A program made the translations under genes and the position numbers. A stretch of DNA of 64,000 nucleotides from an uncultured Sphingorhabdus sp. (GTDB lineage Bacteria; Pseudomonadota; Alphaproteobacteria; Sphingomonadales; Sphingomonadaceae): contig CALMYW010000519.1 of assembly GCA_937873665.1 (NCBI GenBank), positions 1-64,000 of the forward strand, read 5' to 3'. Position 1 is the stretch's first letter; each line of letters starts with the position of its first letter. Below the pieces are notes generated by a model, which saw nothing but the letters and a program-made list of their open reading frames with translations, did no database searches and was not told where the DNA came from. Positions 36,201 to 44,784 of the stretch are shown piece after piece.

Positions 36201-36773
36201 ATGTCCGGGGGCTCGCAAGGCGTTACTGACGCCGTATTTTACGGGTGGTTGGTTACAGCCATTGGCTGGGTCATCACGATGGGTTGGAATTTCCTCAATC
36301 GCAGACATAGCAACGAACTAGCCGCCAGCATACGCAAGGACAATTTTGCGCTCGATCAATGGAACAGCGTACGCGATTCGATCGAGGCCTGCCTGACTGC
36401 CTTCAGCGAAGCGGCGCTTGAACTATCGCTGATCCATAGCCAAACCCTCGCCGAGCTTAAACTGCAATGCGAAACTTCGCTTCGCATCCTTACCCTGAAG
36501 CAGGATTTGCTCGCCCAAGCGCTCAAGACCGCAGATGAAACCTATTATGTCGATGGCGATGACTGGGAACCCATGGCTAATGGACCTGAAGTTGATCTGG
36601 AAACAAGCTGGGATCATGTTGTTGCAATCGGCGAGCAGATACGCGCCGCGCGCAGCATCGCAGCGGTAAAAAACGCGATACTGCCTGCGAAGATACAAGT
36701 CAGGGAAATTTGTGACCCTATCCGACAGCGCGTGCGCGTCGAGACCATCAAGCATGACCCCGACAAGTCCTGA
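36201..36773 (+). CDS. membrane-anchored coiled-coil protein, third gene of the GHKL/STAS-like module
   Basis: 190 residues: one N-terminal helix (VFYGWLVTAIGWVITMGWNF), then NRRHSNELAASIRKDNF and a helical cytoplasmic part. The topology resembles small hypothetical membrane proteins in phage-defence loci. It begins 16 bases after the STAS-like stop, so the three genes probably form an operon. It is the natural candidate for an effector or membrane sensor, by position only. Confidence 0.6.
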   Translation: MSGGSQGVTDAVFYGWLVTAIGWVITMGWNFLNRRHSNELAASIRKDNFALDQWNSVRDSIEACLTAFSEAALELSLIHSQTLAELKLQCETSLRILTLKQDLLAQALKTADETYYVDGDDWEPMANGPEVDLETSWDHVVAIGEQIRAARSIAAVKNAILPAKIQVREICDPIRQRVRVETIKHDPDKS

Positions 36774-37136
36774 ATTATGAGAGTTTCGGTCACAAACCCG
36801 CGATGACTATCAGGCCTTATGGCCTATGCCTATTGCTTGCAAGTCTACCTTTCGGTCGGGCGCGGATCGACTGCATTACAGTCTGCCGCATCCTATTTAG
36901 TATGGTCGCCTTACGGCCAAGTGTGGCCACAATACACAGCAGAAATGTGTGGCCGGTTTGATCGGACAAGCAACGTATCCCGGACGGCAACTTAGTCAGC
37001 AAATGCCGACCTTGAGTCCGTCGTTGCAATTGCAACAAGGCTATCTTGGTGTCGACGGCCCAACGCCTCGTCCTGACACACTCTGCAAGAAACCTACGGT
37101 ATCGCGCTACTGAGCGGTGGCTTGGCCGACAGCTGA
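36774..37136. other. intergenic, nothing convincing
   Basis: About 360 bases. A 10-base palindrome TGTGGCCACA lies at 36922-36931. The 107-codon minus-strand frame across it has no protein-like features and no ribosome binding site. Confidence 0.35.
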
Positions 37137-37313
37137 TCAATGCTCCCGCATATAGGCACTTACCCGTTCGAGCGTGCGGCGCCTCGGGGAACGTCCCGAA
37201 CGCAAATCCTCGACAAATCGCGGATCCTTGACCGCAAGCCGCCCGAACCGTGTGGGCGATAGGCCATGCCGCTCGATATATTGCTCGATTTCGCCGAGGA
37301 GAGGATGCCTCAT
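37137..37313 (-). CDS. 58-residue conserved-type protein beside the S24 repressor
   Basis: The minus strand encodes MRHPLLGEIEQYIERHGLSP and continues TRFGRLAVKDPRFVEDLRSG to YMREH. It resembles a short protein I associate with sphingomonad mobile DNA; residues 10-40 have the look of a helix-turn-helix (YIERHGLSPTRFGRLAVKDPRFVEDL). It is divergent from the S24 repressor gene, and the two share a 100-base control region with two palindromes, a Cro-versus-CI-like arrangement. It is too short for a 60-codon gene-calling cut-off. Confidence 0.75.
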   Translation of the reverse strand: MRHPLLGEIEQYIERHGLSPTRFGRLAVKDPRFVEDLRSGRSPRRRTLERVSAYMREH

Positions 37314-37354
37314 AGACTCACACTTTCTTGCTTGTGTTCTTGTTATGTTCCTAT

Positions 37355-37390
37355 TAGGAAGACTTCCTAGAGTCTAGGATAAATTCCTAG
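37355..37390. promoter_or_regulatory. paired operators of the S24 repressor
   Basis: Two adjacent palindromes: TAGGAAG-A-CTTCCTA (37355-37369) and CTAGGA-TAAAT-TCCTAG (37374-37390). Both contain TAGGA-N5-TCCTA with identical spacing, and their centres are about 19-20 bases apart (two helical turns), as expected for cooperative repressor binding. They lie between the divergent 58-residue gene and the S24 gene. Confidence 0.75.
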
Positions 37391-37414
37391 CAGCGAGACA
37401 AAGGACCAAATGCG

Positions 37415-38059
37415 ATGAGCGATCCCCGTGCAGTACTGGACGAGCTGATCCGGAAAAATGGTGATGACTATTCGGCGATATCGCGCCTCCTTGGGCGTAA
37501 CGCCGCCTATATACAGCAGTTCATCAAACGCGGATCGCCGCGCATGCTGTCCGAAGGCGACCGGAGCATCCTTGCCCGCTATTTCGGGGTCGAGGAAAGC
37601 CTGCTTGGTGGACCGACGCGGCGTGGCGGCCCCGTCACCGAACTGGTGCAGGTGCCGGTTCTCGATGTATCCGCCTCTGCAGGGCACGGCGCGCTTGCCG
37701 AGATGGAGCAGAAAAGCACGCAGTTCGGGTTTGACGAGCAATGGCTGCGCAAGCTGACAACGAGCCGTGGTCCTAGCCTCTCGATCATCCATGTACTGGG
37801 CGATTCCATGGAACCAACGCTCGCCGACAAAGACGATGTCATGGTCGATCTGGGCGACGGCCAAGCCCGGCTGCGTGACGGGATCTATGTGCTGCGCATG
37901 GATGATACGCTCAGCGTCAAACGCATTGCACTTGAGCCCAAGGGACGGCTGATTTCGGTGATTAGCGACAATCCGGCCTATCCAACCTGGCATGGGCTTG
38001 ACCGGCGCTCGGTCAATATCGTTGGCAGGGTGCTTTGGTTTGGACGCAAATTGCAGTAA
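37415..38059 (+). CDS. S24-family (LexA/CI-like) self-cleaving repressor
   Basis: 214 residues. The N-terminal helix-turn-helix occupies about residues 18-60 (YSAISRLLGRNAAYIQQFIKRG). The cleavage-site region is SASAGHGALAE, with a plausible Ala89-Gly90 bond. The S24 catalytic domain has GDSMEPTL (S131) and TLSVKRIAL (K169). The Ser-Lys dyad and cleavage motif are intact, so RecA-stimulated autocleavage is likely. In the SXT/R391 element a related repressor (SetR) blocks transfer until SOS induction, and the same role is inferred here. It probably binds the operators immediately upstream. Confidence 0.88.
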   Translation: MSDPRAVLDELIRKNGDDYSAISRLLGRNAAYIQQFIKRGSPRMLSEGDRSILARYFGVEESLLGGPTRRGGPVTELVQVPVLDVSASAGHGALAEMEQKSTQFGFDEQWLRKLTTSRGPSLSIIHVLGDSMEPTLADKDDVMVDLGDGQARLRDGIYVLRMDDTLSVKRIALEPKGRLISVISDNPAYPTWHGLDRRSVNIVGRVLWFGRKLQ

Positions 38060-38069
38060 AGCTTTTCCC

Positions 38070-38495
38070 ATGTTCCTGCTTTTTGCTGCCACCGTAGTCG
38101 CTTCCGGCAAGAATTTCGCCTGCACACCGACGCATGTCTGGGACGGCGATGGTCCGATCTGGTGCGCTGAAGGCCCGCATGTCCGTTTGTCCGGAATTGC
38201 GGCGCGCGAGATGGACGAAAGCTGCCGGACCAACCAGCCCTGCCCTGAAGCCTCAGCACTCGAAGCGCGCGACCAGCTGGTTGCCTTTCTGGGTGGCGCG
38301 CGAGGGTCAAACGAGACCGGTCATATCGCCGTGCGCGGGCCCAGGCTTAGCTGCCGCTCCGACGGTTCGGCGGGCGGCACGCGTACAGCAGCCTTCTGTA
38401 CCCTGCCCTCGGGCGAGGATCTGTCCTGCGCGATGGTCGAGAGCGGCACCGTGTTGCGTTGGGACCGTTATTGGCGGAACCATATATGCCCATGA
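38070..38495 (+). CDS. secreted SNase-like nuclease, diverged
   Basis: 141 residues with a short signal (MFLLFAATVVASG). VWDGDGPIWCAEGPHVRLSG, then IAAREMDESC, matches the first half of an SNase domain (DGD calcium site and first catalytic Arg). The second half keeps the terminal helix (SCAMVESGTVLRWDRYW), but the usual DRYGR motif is missing, so catalytic activity is doubtful. Six cysteines suggest a periplasmic location. It follows the S24 gene by ten bases and overlaps the DUF5818-like gene by four. Confidence 0.75.
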   Translation: MFLLFAATVVASGKNFACTPTHVWDGDGPIWCAEGPHVRLSGIAAREMDESCRTNQPCPEASALEARDQLVAFLGGARGSNETGHIAVRGPRLSCRSDGSAGGTRTAAFCTLPSGEDLSCAMVESGTVLRWDRYWRNHICP

Positions 38496-38785
38496 GCCAA
38501 CCTGTCCGCGAGACCGGCCTGCTCGTCGATAGCGCGCAGGGGCCTCAGCTGAAGCTGCCAGGTGGCGGCAATTGGCAGATCGAGCCCTCGCGTGCCGTCA
38601 ACCGGTTGATCGGCGAGCGCGTCACGCTCGAAGGCACAAGATCGGGGTTCAACGACATTGCCTGCCAGCGCATCTGGAAGGAAGGTACCGAACGTCCGCG
38701 TTTCGAGATCGGGCTGGTCGAGAAATGGACTGTGTCCACGTTTGTTGCATCGAGCCTGATATTGGCGGTTGTCGGCTATTTCTGA
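38492..38785 (+). CDS. DUF5818-like small protein with C-terminal membrane helix
   Basis: 97 residues. Residues about 5-65 form an OB-like beta domain (ETGLLVDSAQGPQLKLPGGG, VNRLIGERVTLEGTRSGFND), and the end is one hydrophobic helix (VSTFVASSLILAVVGYF). I associate this with DUF5818 proteins of sphingomonads. The ATG overlaps the previous stop (ATGA); an in-frame ATG at 38486 is possible. Its function is unknown. It is the last gene of the S24 operon and is followed by a terminator-like hairpin. Confidence 0.7.
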   Translation: MSQPVRETGLLVDSAQGPQLKLPGGGNWQIEPSRAVNRLIGERVTLEGTRSGFNDIACQRIWKEGTERPRFEIGLVEKWTVSTFVASSLILAVVGYF

Positions 38786-38934
38786 GCCGTCGCCGCGGCC
38801 AATTTGGCCGAAATTGTCAAGCGACTTTGGCGGCCCTTGACGTTTCTATCCAAGAATTTTTAGCAATTTGGGCGTAGCAAGAAGCTGCGACCCAAGGGGT
38901 TTGGGCAATCGGTTCAAACATCCTTTCCTTTGAA

Positions 38935-38962
38935 AGACCCGCCGGCAAGGCGGGTCTTCTTT
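38935..38962 (+). terminator. intrinsic terminator after the S24 operon
   Basis: GACCCGCC (38936-38943), loop GGCAA, GGCGGGTC (38949-38956), then TTCTTTTTC. A strong 8-base GC stem plus T-run. It lies 37 bases from the 3' end of the convergent traI gene and may serve both strands. Confidence 0.88.
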
Positions 38963-38998
38963 TTCATGGGCAGCCAAAAAGGGATCGCTGCTGCCAAG

Positions 38999-41929
38999 CT
39001 AGATTCCAATCTCGAACGGTTTGATGATCGACCGGTCGCGCTCGGGCGGCTCGCGTCCCTGGCTCGTCTGGACCTCCTGTCCTTTGGCAAGACCTGCAGC
39101 GGCAGCTTTCTTCAACATGCCCGTTGCTTCAAGCGCCGATGTCTTCATGCCGGAATTCCGCTCCACTGCCGCCTGCAACCGGTCCCTGTTGTCGAGGAAC
39201 AATGTGAGCCCATCACGCAGCCGGGTGATGGTGACCAGGAAGGTCTGCTGGTTCGAAAGATTTTTCTCGCGGCTGTCCATGACTGCAATGCCGCGATCAG
39301 AGGTCAGGCCCTGCGCCATATGGGCGTTGAGCGCATAAGCGAGGTCGAGCCGCTTGAGCATCGGATCGTCCTTCCCCAGCTGTTGCTCGATCCCCGATGA
39401 GGTGCGGACCGTCAGTCCCTTGGGATCAACCGCCAATATCTGCGCCTGATCGGCGTTGAGCAGCCCCCGCTTATGGTCAGTGTCGGTCCAGCGGATACGG
39501 TCGCCCTGATGCAGATCGAGGGGCTTTGGCTCGAACAAGCGCAACGGATCCTGATTGCCTTGCGGTCGCAGCTGGCCTGGCCTGAACACAAATTGCCTCC
39601 CGCGCCGGTTTTCAAGCGTGACGCTCCCCTGGGCTGCATCGACGCTTGCGACCGTGTAGCGGCCTTCGTGAAGACCTTGGCTGCGCTGCCGCCTGGCGAC
39701 CTCGACCAGCATGCCGGGCGCGTAGCTTTTCGCATAACGCAGCTCCTCGCGGGTCAAATTGACGCGCGCGAGCGTTTGGACGCTGAGCGCCCCTTTCCCA
39801 AGCTCGCCATTGGCCCTGAGCCCGGTCTGCACGGCTTCATTGACCGCACTTCGCAAATTTCGGCCCGAGGCATAGATCGACGTGCGCTCGCGCTCGGCGG
39901 GCGACAGCGACAGCCAGGCGCTGGCGGCTGCAAGTGCCGCATCCTCTTTCACCTCAACAATATGCGGTTTGAGACGATTAAGTGCTTCAGCGATATTGCC
40001 GCCCTGGGCTGCCTGTTGCGCCGCGCGCAGCGTCTTGTCACGCGCGCGGATATTGAGGTTCATGATCGCGGTTTCAACGCCTGCCTTTTGCATGACATCA
40101 AAGGGCTTGCCCGCATCGACCGCACCCAGCTGCTTGCGATCACCGATGCTCGCAAAGCGGTCGACTTCAAGCAAATTGGCGAGCCGCACGAGCTTTTCCT
40201 TGTCGCTATTTCCGACCATCGAGGCTTCGTCGAGCAGGAGAACACTTCCCCTATATTGCGCCCTTGCTTCGGCGAGTTTGAGCGGATCGGGTGAGGAGAG
40301 GAGGCTTGCATGACGCCGCAGGAAACGCGCCACAGTCATCGATGCTATCCCGGTATCGCGCTCGAGCATCTGGACCAGTGTATTCTGAACGGCCAGCCCC
40401 AGCACATCGCGTCGTTCTTCGCGCAATATGTCGGCAACAGGCTTCAGGACGGTGCTTTTACCTGCCCCTGCTATCCCCTGGATCGCGACGATACGGTTGT
40501 GCGAACTCAGGATCAGGCGCCCTGCCCCTTCCTGGCCGTGGTTGAGGGTCATGCCATATTTGAGTTGGGAAAGCGCCTGCAGCCGTTCACCCGCAACGTC
40601 GGATTCCACGATGGGCGCGATGCGATTCCGCCCTTTGTCGACCGCACCCAGGATGCGCTGTTCGAGCGCAAGCGCATCGGCGCTGGTGACGATGCCGCGA
40701 TCGACGCCTTTACCTGCAACCAGATGGCCCTGGCGCAGCAATTGCGCGACGCGCTCCTCGATCTGCGGCAAGGCGGTTGGCAAGCCAAAATCGAGCGCTG
40801 CCTTATAGATTGCGGTCTTTGCAAAGGCAGCTTCGCGCTCACCCAGATGGCGCACAGCCGAGGCAACGGCATGCACGGCTGCAATCTGTTCGGGGCTCCG
40901 CTTTCCCAGCGCTTTGGGTATCAAGGGATCGACAGGCGAAAGCCCCAGTCTTTCGGCAAGGCCGCTGGCCCATAAGCGCATATTGCCGACGCTCTCTGCC
41001 ACCCTTTGAGTGAAAGTCGGGACATGGCCGATGTCCGAAGCCGCACGTGCATTGGCCCGTTCGATGATTGCAGCCGGGTCAAAGCCGAGCTCGTCAGCCT
41101 TCGCCGCCCAGCTTTGTGCAAGTGCCGCACGGTCCTCGATCTTGGGCTTGGCAGAGCGAGTTATCAGATTGGCAGCATTGCGCGCAGAGAGGCCTTTGCT
41201 ATCCATGTTGGATAGCGCATTGATGATTTCCGCGCGCCGCGAACTGAACGCGTCGCGAATGTCCTTTGGCACGCCTTTGGCTTCAAAATTGCCATGCTTT
41301 CCCTGTTCGCCAATCTCATAGCCAAGCTTTTCAACCGACAGCCGGAAGCGGGCCATCGTCATGGCGTTCAACAGGGTATTATGATCCCAAAGCTTGTCAT
41401 TTCTGAGTGCACGCCATTTGCCATCTGGTCCTTTGGTTGCATTGGCAACGACGGCATGAAAATGCGCATTGGGCTCCTGGTTACGGTTGGTGTCGTGCCC
41501 AAACATCGCCACCAACAGGTTTCGGGTTGGTACAATCTTCTCCCGGCCTTTTACCTCCATCCGGGTTTCGGCAAGGTGGGTTTCAGCCCAGCCAAGCGTT
41601 TCCTTGACCGCTGCCGCATAAGCATCGAGGATGCGGGTATCGCCGCCGACCAGTGCGATCAGCGACCAGCTTTTGGGCATTGAGAAAGTGAGATCGGTGC
41701 CAGCCCGGTGCGGCCTCAAATCGCTCCCCAAACGCGTGCCGTCCGGAAGATGGCCTTTGAGTATCGCCTCAAACTGTTTTGCCTCGACACGGCCATCCAG
41801 TCCGAGCGCTTTCGCACCCTGTCCGACCCATTCGCCCGACCGGTCAGCGTCCGCGCGGGTATAATAATTGTCGGCGGCAAAATAATTGGCGGCACCCCCT
41901 GCTGTGCGGACATTGGCTACCGAGAGCAT
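38999..41929 (-). CDS. traI: MobF relaxase-helicase TraI
   Basis: 976 residues. The relaxase domain (about 1-300) has N-terminal tyrosines (Y16, Y22-Y23), the Asp of GTDLTFSMPKSW and the HUH metal site H145...NAHFHAV (H156, H158). The helicase domain has Walker A AGAGKST (about 487-494), LLLDEASMVGNSD (Walker B region) and a C-terminal UvrD-like motif ALNAHMAQGLTSDRG. It nicks oriT, stays bound to the 5' end and unwinds the strand. F TraI is about 1,750 residues and has an extra helicase-like domain; this shorter form is nearer to R388 TrwC. GGAAGG lies eight bases before the ATG. Confidence 0.95.
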   Translation of the reverse strand: MLSVANVRTAGGAANYFAADNYYTRADADRSGEWVGQGAKALGLDGRVEAKQFEAILKGHLPDGTRLGSDLRPHRAGTDLTFSMPKSWSLIALVGGDTRILDAYAAAVKETLGWAETHLAETRMEVKGREKIVPTRNLLVAMFGHDTNRNQEPNAHFHAVVANATKGPDGKWRALRNDKLWDHNTLLNAMTMARFRLSVEKLGYEIGEQGKHGNFEAKGVPKDIRDAFSSRRAEIINALSNMDSKGLSARNAANLITRSAKPKIEDRAALAQSWAAKADELGFDPAAIIERANARAASDIGHVPTFTQRVAESVGNMRLWASGLAERLGLSPVDPLIPKALGKRSPEQIAAVHAVASAVRHLGEREAAFAKTAIYKAALDFGLPTALPQIEERVAQLLRQGHLVAGKGVDRGIVTSADALALEQRILGAVDKGRNRIAPIVESDVAGERLQALSQLKYGMTLNHGQEGAGRLILSSHNRIVAIQGIAGAGKSTVLKPVADILREERRDVLGLAVQNTLVQMLERDTGIASMTVARFLRRHASLLSSPDPLKLAEARAQYRGSVLLLDEASMVGNSDKEKLVRLANLLEVDRFASIGDRKQLGAVDAGKPFDVMQKAGVETAIMNLNIRARDKTLRAAQQAAQGGNIAEALNRLKPHIVEVKEDAALAAASAWLSLSPAERERTSIYASGRNLRSAVNEAVQTGLRANGELGKGALSVQTLARVNLTREELRYAKSYAPGMLVEVARRQRSQGLHEGRYTVASVDAAQGSVTLENRRGRQFVFRPGQLRPQGNQDPLRLFEPKPLDLHQGDRIRWTDTDHKRGLLNADQAQILAVDPKGLTVRTSSGIEQQLGKDDPMLKRLDLAYALNAHMAQGLTSDRGIAVMDSREKNLSNQQTFLVTITRLRDGLTLFLDNRDRLQAAVERNSGMKTSALEATGMLKKAAAAGLAKGQEVQTSQGREPPERDRSIIKPFEIGI

Positions 41930-41966
41930 CGATCACGCCTTCCGGCAACATGCGGCATGAGCGGTC

Positions 41967-44306
41967 TCACAGATCCATATCGAGGTCACCCAGATCGACC
42001 GCATCCTTCGCTTCGTCGCTCTCGCGCATCCCGTCTTCAAGCATCAGCCGTCTTGCTGCATCGGCTTTGCCAGCACCCTGTTCCGGGGCTTGACGTTGCG
42101 GCTGAATTGCAGGCTGGGATGGCGGCATGACGCCCGGCGACGACAATTGGTCTTGCCCCTCCGATGAGGGGGTATCGACCCGCAAAACCTTGTCCATTGG
42201 TATTGCAGGCTGGACGGTACCGGGCTTGGCTATTTGCGGCTGCGCCGCGTGCTTGTCTGGCTGCAACGGCTCAAGCTTGGCTAGGGGTTTAGCCGTGGCT
42301 TCCGCCTCTGAAGGACGAGACTGCAAATCAGGCTCTGTGCGCTCATTTTCAGCCACCGGTTTCGCCTCGGTCAGCGCCAATTCTCCTTGCTTCGGAACAA
42401 CGCGTTTGCCCGCACCATCATCGTTTGAAGACGGATGTTCATCAGCTCCTGTCTGGCCTTCGGAATGCGGCATTTGATCTGGGTGTGATCTGTTCAGCGG
42501 ACCGTCATCGCCCGCACGCCGGATGAAGGGTTCGGCCCTTTTCTTGCGCGATACAGGGACAAGCTTGACCGGTGCTGCCGGAAATCCGTCGGGAAATTTC
42601 AAATAGCCCGAAAGCCTTGGCAGGTTCATCAGCTGGTCGGGTAACAAGAGCGGCTCGATGTTCTTGCGCGGGGTCAGGCTGACGGCATCGCGGGCATTGT
42701 TATAACCGTATGTATAGCCCTCCTCCATGTCGCGCACCTGGGTATGGCCGATAAAGTCCGAACACCATGTCGCAGTCTCGCGGTCGGCGGTTCCGAGGAT
42801 CAATTTGGTCCGGGCAAGCGAGGACAAGGTCATCGCCATATTGTCCCCATATACTTCCTTGAGTTTGGCATAGGCATGGATGCCTGTGACAATTGCTCCA
42901 CCAAAATTGCGCGCGGTCTGGAGCCCTTTTTCCAATGCGGGCAGCCGGTGAAGCGCGCCCATTTCGTCGATGAAAAACCAGAGCCGCAAGTTGCGCGTAC
43001 GCTCCATCGCCATCAACGTGTTCATGGCGGTATCGAGCCAGACAGTCAGCAGCTGTGAACAGACGCTCATGTCTATATAGCGCGCGGAGATGTACAACAT
43101 CGAGCCGTCGCGCTTGTCGCTTTCAACCCAGTCCCGTACCGAGAATTGCGGACCTGCTCGCGGCAGAAGTTTCAGCGCCTTGGCGTTGGCGTTGAACACC
43201 GCCCGGATCGATTCCGCCATGCGTGCAGCCTCAGGCGCGGTCAGCGGATCGGCAATCGTACCGCGCATCAATTTGTGCACCTGCGTCAGGTCAGCGGTCA
43301 TCAATTCGCGCGCCAAGGCCTCGTTGGTTGCGCTGCCCTTGGCTCTGAGTTTCAGGCACATTTCGACAAACAAGAGCCTGGCGGCCAGCACCCAGAACTG
43401 CTCCGAACCACCGCCGTCATGCGGAACAAGCGCTTCGGCGGCCGCTGAAAATTCGGCTTCATCGCGGCATTCGTCAAACACGCTCCATTGCGGGCAACGG
43501 GCATCGAGCGGGTTCAAGATGATGTCCCGATCGCTCTCGTAAAAATGCTCGATAAAGGTACCGGTCAGATCGAAGATAACGGCACGCTGGCCGCTCGCCC
43601 TTGCCTCCTCGATCATGTCGGAAAGCGCGACTGTCTTGCCCATCCCCGTGGTACCAATAAGCATCGCATGGCTTTGTTCGAGCCGCCATGGATAGCTGAC
43701 CTGCGCCAGATGCGAGGGTGCATAAGGAAAGAGACGGTGCAACTCGCTCGGAAGTGCAAATCGCCACTGGACCCCCAGCGCTTCGCTCAGCTCGCGCTTG
43801 CGTTCGCGGGCATTATGCTCGCCGATTTCAGCGACCAATTCGGGAAGGGTCGCAAGCATCGCGCCGCGCTCATGCTTGCGCTCTTTCGACCGGCTGCCAA
43901 AGTGCGATGCAAACCAGTAGAAGGCGACCATCGCAGGTATAAGGAGCAGCGCCGCACGCGTCAGTGCCTGCTTGAGCAATGCAAGCATATGCTCCCAGGC
44001 AAGCATGATCGGCGGATAATGTTGGGCAGTACCCAATGGTAGCTCGACCGTGCCACCGAGCCCGGTTTCAATGGCAATGAGTTTGGCCGGATCGAACTCC
44101 ATGAAACCGTAAATCGCGGCATAAATCCGCATCCAGACGAGATAGGTTTCGTGGGTAGAAAGCCCGCCCGACAGCGTCCACCAGCACATGCCGCCGATCA
44201 CGATAGCAGCGACAATGAGCGGGCCTTTGAGCCCGGCTGCAAACATGAAACCGAAATGCCCCAGAAGCTGGCTGCCGCGGGTGAAGTTCAAAAGGTTGCG
44301 CTTCAT
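41967..44306 (-). CDS. traD: type IV coupling protein TraD
   Basis: 779 residues with two N-terminal membrane helices (about 28-48 and 117-135), Walker A GTTGMGKT (218-225) and Walker B LWFFIDEMGAL. The C-terminal 180 residues are Pro/Gln/Lys-rich and disordered-looking, ending acidic (DAVDLGDLDMDL). In F TraD such a tail contacts TraM. It delivers the relaxase-DNA complex to the secretion channel. The start overlaps the RHH gene stop by four bases, and traI follows 37 bases on, so the three form one operon. Confidence 0.95.
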   Translation of the reverse strand: MKRNLLNFTRGSQLLGHFGFMFAAGLKGPLIVAAIVIGGMCWWTLSGGLSTHETYLVWMRIYAAIYGFMEFDPAKLIAIETGLGGTVELPLGTAQHYPPIMLAWEHMLALLKQALTRAALLLIPAMVAFYWFASHFGSRSKERKHERGAMLATLPELVAEIGEHNARERKRELSEALGVQWRFALPSELHRLFPYAPSHLAQVSYPWRLEQSHAMLIGTTGMGKTVALSDMIEEARASGQRAVIFDLTGTFIEHFYESDRDIILNPLDARCPQWSVFDECRDEAEFSAAAEALVPHDGGGSEQFWVLAARLLFVEMCLKLRAKGSATNEALARELMTADLTQVHKLMRGTIADPLTAPEAARMAESIRAVFNANAKALKLLPRAGPQFSVRDWVESDKRDGSMLYISARYIDMSVCSQLLTVWLDTAMNTLMAMERTRNLRLWFFIDEMGALHRLPALEKGLQTARNFGGAIVTGIHAYAKLKEVYGDNMAMTLSSLARTKLILGTADRETATWCSDFIGHTQVRDMEEGYTYGYNNARDAVSLTPRKNIEPLLLPDQLMNLPRLSGYLKFPDGFPAAPVKLVPVSRKKRAEPFIRRAGDDGPLNRSHPDQMPHSEGQTGADEHPSSNDDGAGKRVVPKQGELALTEAKPVAENERTEPDLQSRPSEAEATAKPLAKLEPLQPDKHAAQPQIAKPGTVQPAIPMDKVLRVDTPSSEGQDQLSSPGVMPPSQPAIQPQRQAPEQGAGKADAARRLMLEDGMRESDEAKDAVDLGDLDMDL

Positions 44307-44629
44307 TTCGAAGCCCCTTCGACGGTAGCGGTCGCAATCCCCAATTGCTTGCAGCGCCGCGCATAGGCGGCATGCGCACGGTCCCTCAATTGTGGATCGG
44401 CATGGCCTGCAAGGAGCGCATCGATACCAACCATCGCGAACACCGATTGGCGGTGAATACGCTCGATTGACGATGCCTGCCCTGATGCCGGATCCTCGCC
44501 GTCACAGGCCGCCATGAGTAGCAAACGCACCCATTCGCTGACGCTCATACCCTTGGCCTTGGCCGCCATGCGGACACGGTGTGCGAGGTCATTCGATACA
44601 TAGATTTGCAGTGACAATGGACGTGCCAT
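44303..44629 (-). CDS. ribbon-helix-helix relaxosome accessory protein
   Basis: 108 residues. The N-terminal RHH is PLSLQIYVSNDLAHRVRMAAKAKGMSVSEWVRLLL (strand-helix-helix, about residues 4-38), with a helical C-terminal part. AAGGAG lies about seven bases before the ATG. First gene of the operon with traD and traI, it most likely binds oriT directly upstream, like TrwA or TraY/TraM-type proteins, and may repress its own operon. No close family name is assigned. Confidence 0.8.
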   Translation of the reverse strand: MARPLSLQIYVSNDLAHRVRMAAKAKGMSVSEWVRLLLMAACDGEDPASGQASSIERIHRQSVFAMVGIDALLAGHADPQLRDRAHAAYARRCKQLGIATATVEGASK

Positions 44630-44784
44630 TGCGAACTCCTTCCTTGAAAAGGAGCCCGTTCACACTTGCGGAAGGCGATTTGGATTTAAGTCATCTATTA
44701 GAACATGTCAAGAACATTGAAGCTCGCGGAAAACCGCCATTGCTGTTCGGGGATGATTTGGATCCAAGTCATTGGGACTCGTGA
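44617..44784 (+). CDS. possible short ORF or gene remnant in the oriT region
   Basis: Reading from the ATG at 44617 gives a protein-like stretch: FTLAEGDLDLSHLLEHVKNI, EARGKPPLLFGDDLDPSHWDS, stop. The composition looks coding, but the frame begins antisense to the accessory-protein start and no ribosome binding site is clear. The repeated DLD-x-SH reflects the 18-base direct repeat at 44677 and 44755. It could be a decayed gene or a chance frame over binding repeats. Confidence 0.3.
   Translation: MDVPLRTPSLKRSPFTLAEGDLDLSHLLEHVKNIEARGKPPLLFGDDLDPSHWDS

Noticed and set aside
36817..37140. 107-codon minus-strand frame
   Set aside because: No ribosome binding site, no domain and no hydrophobic or helical pattern; it is probably non-coding.
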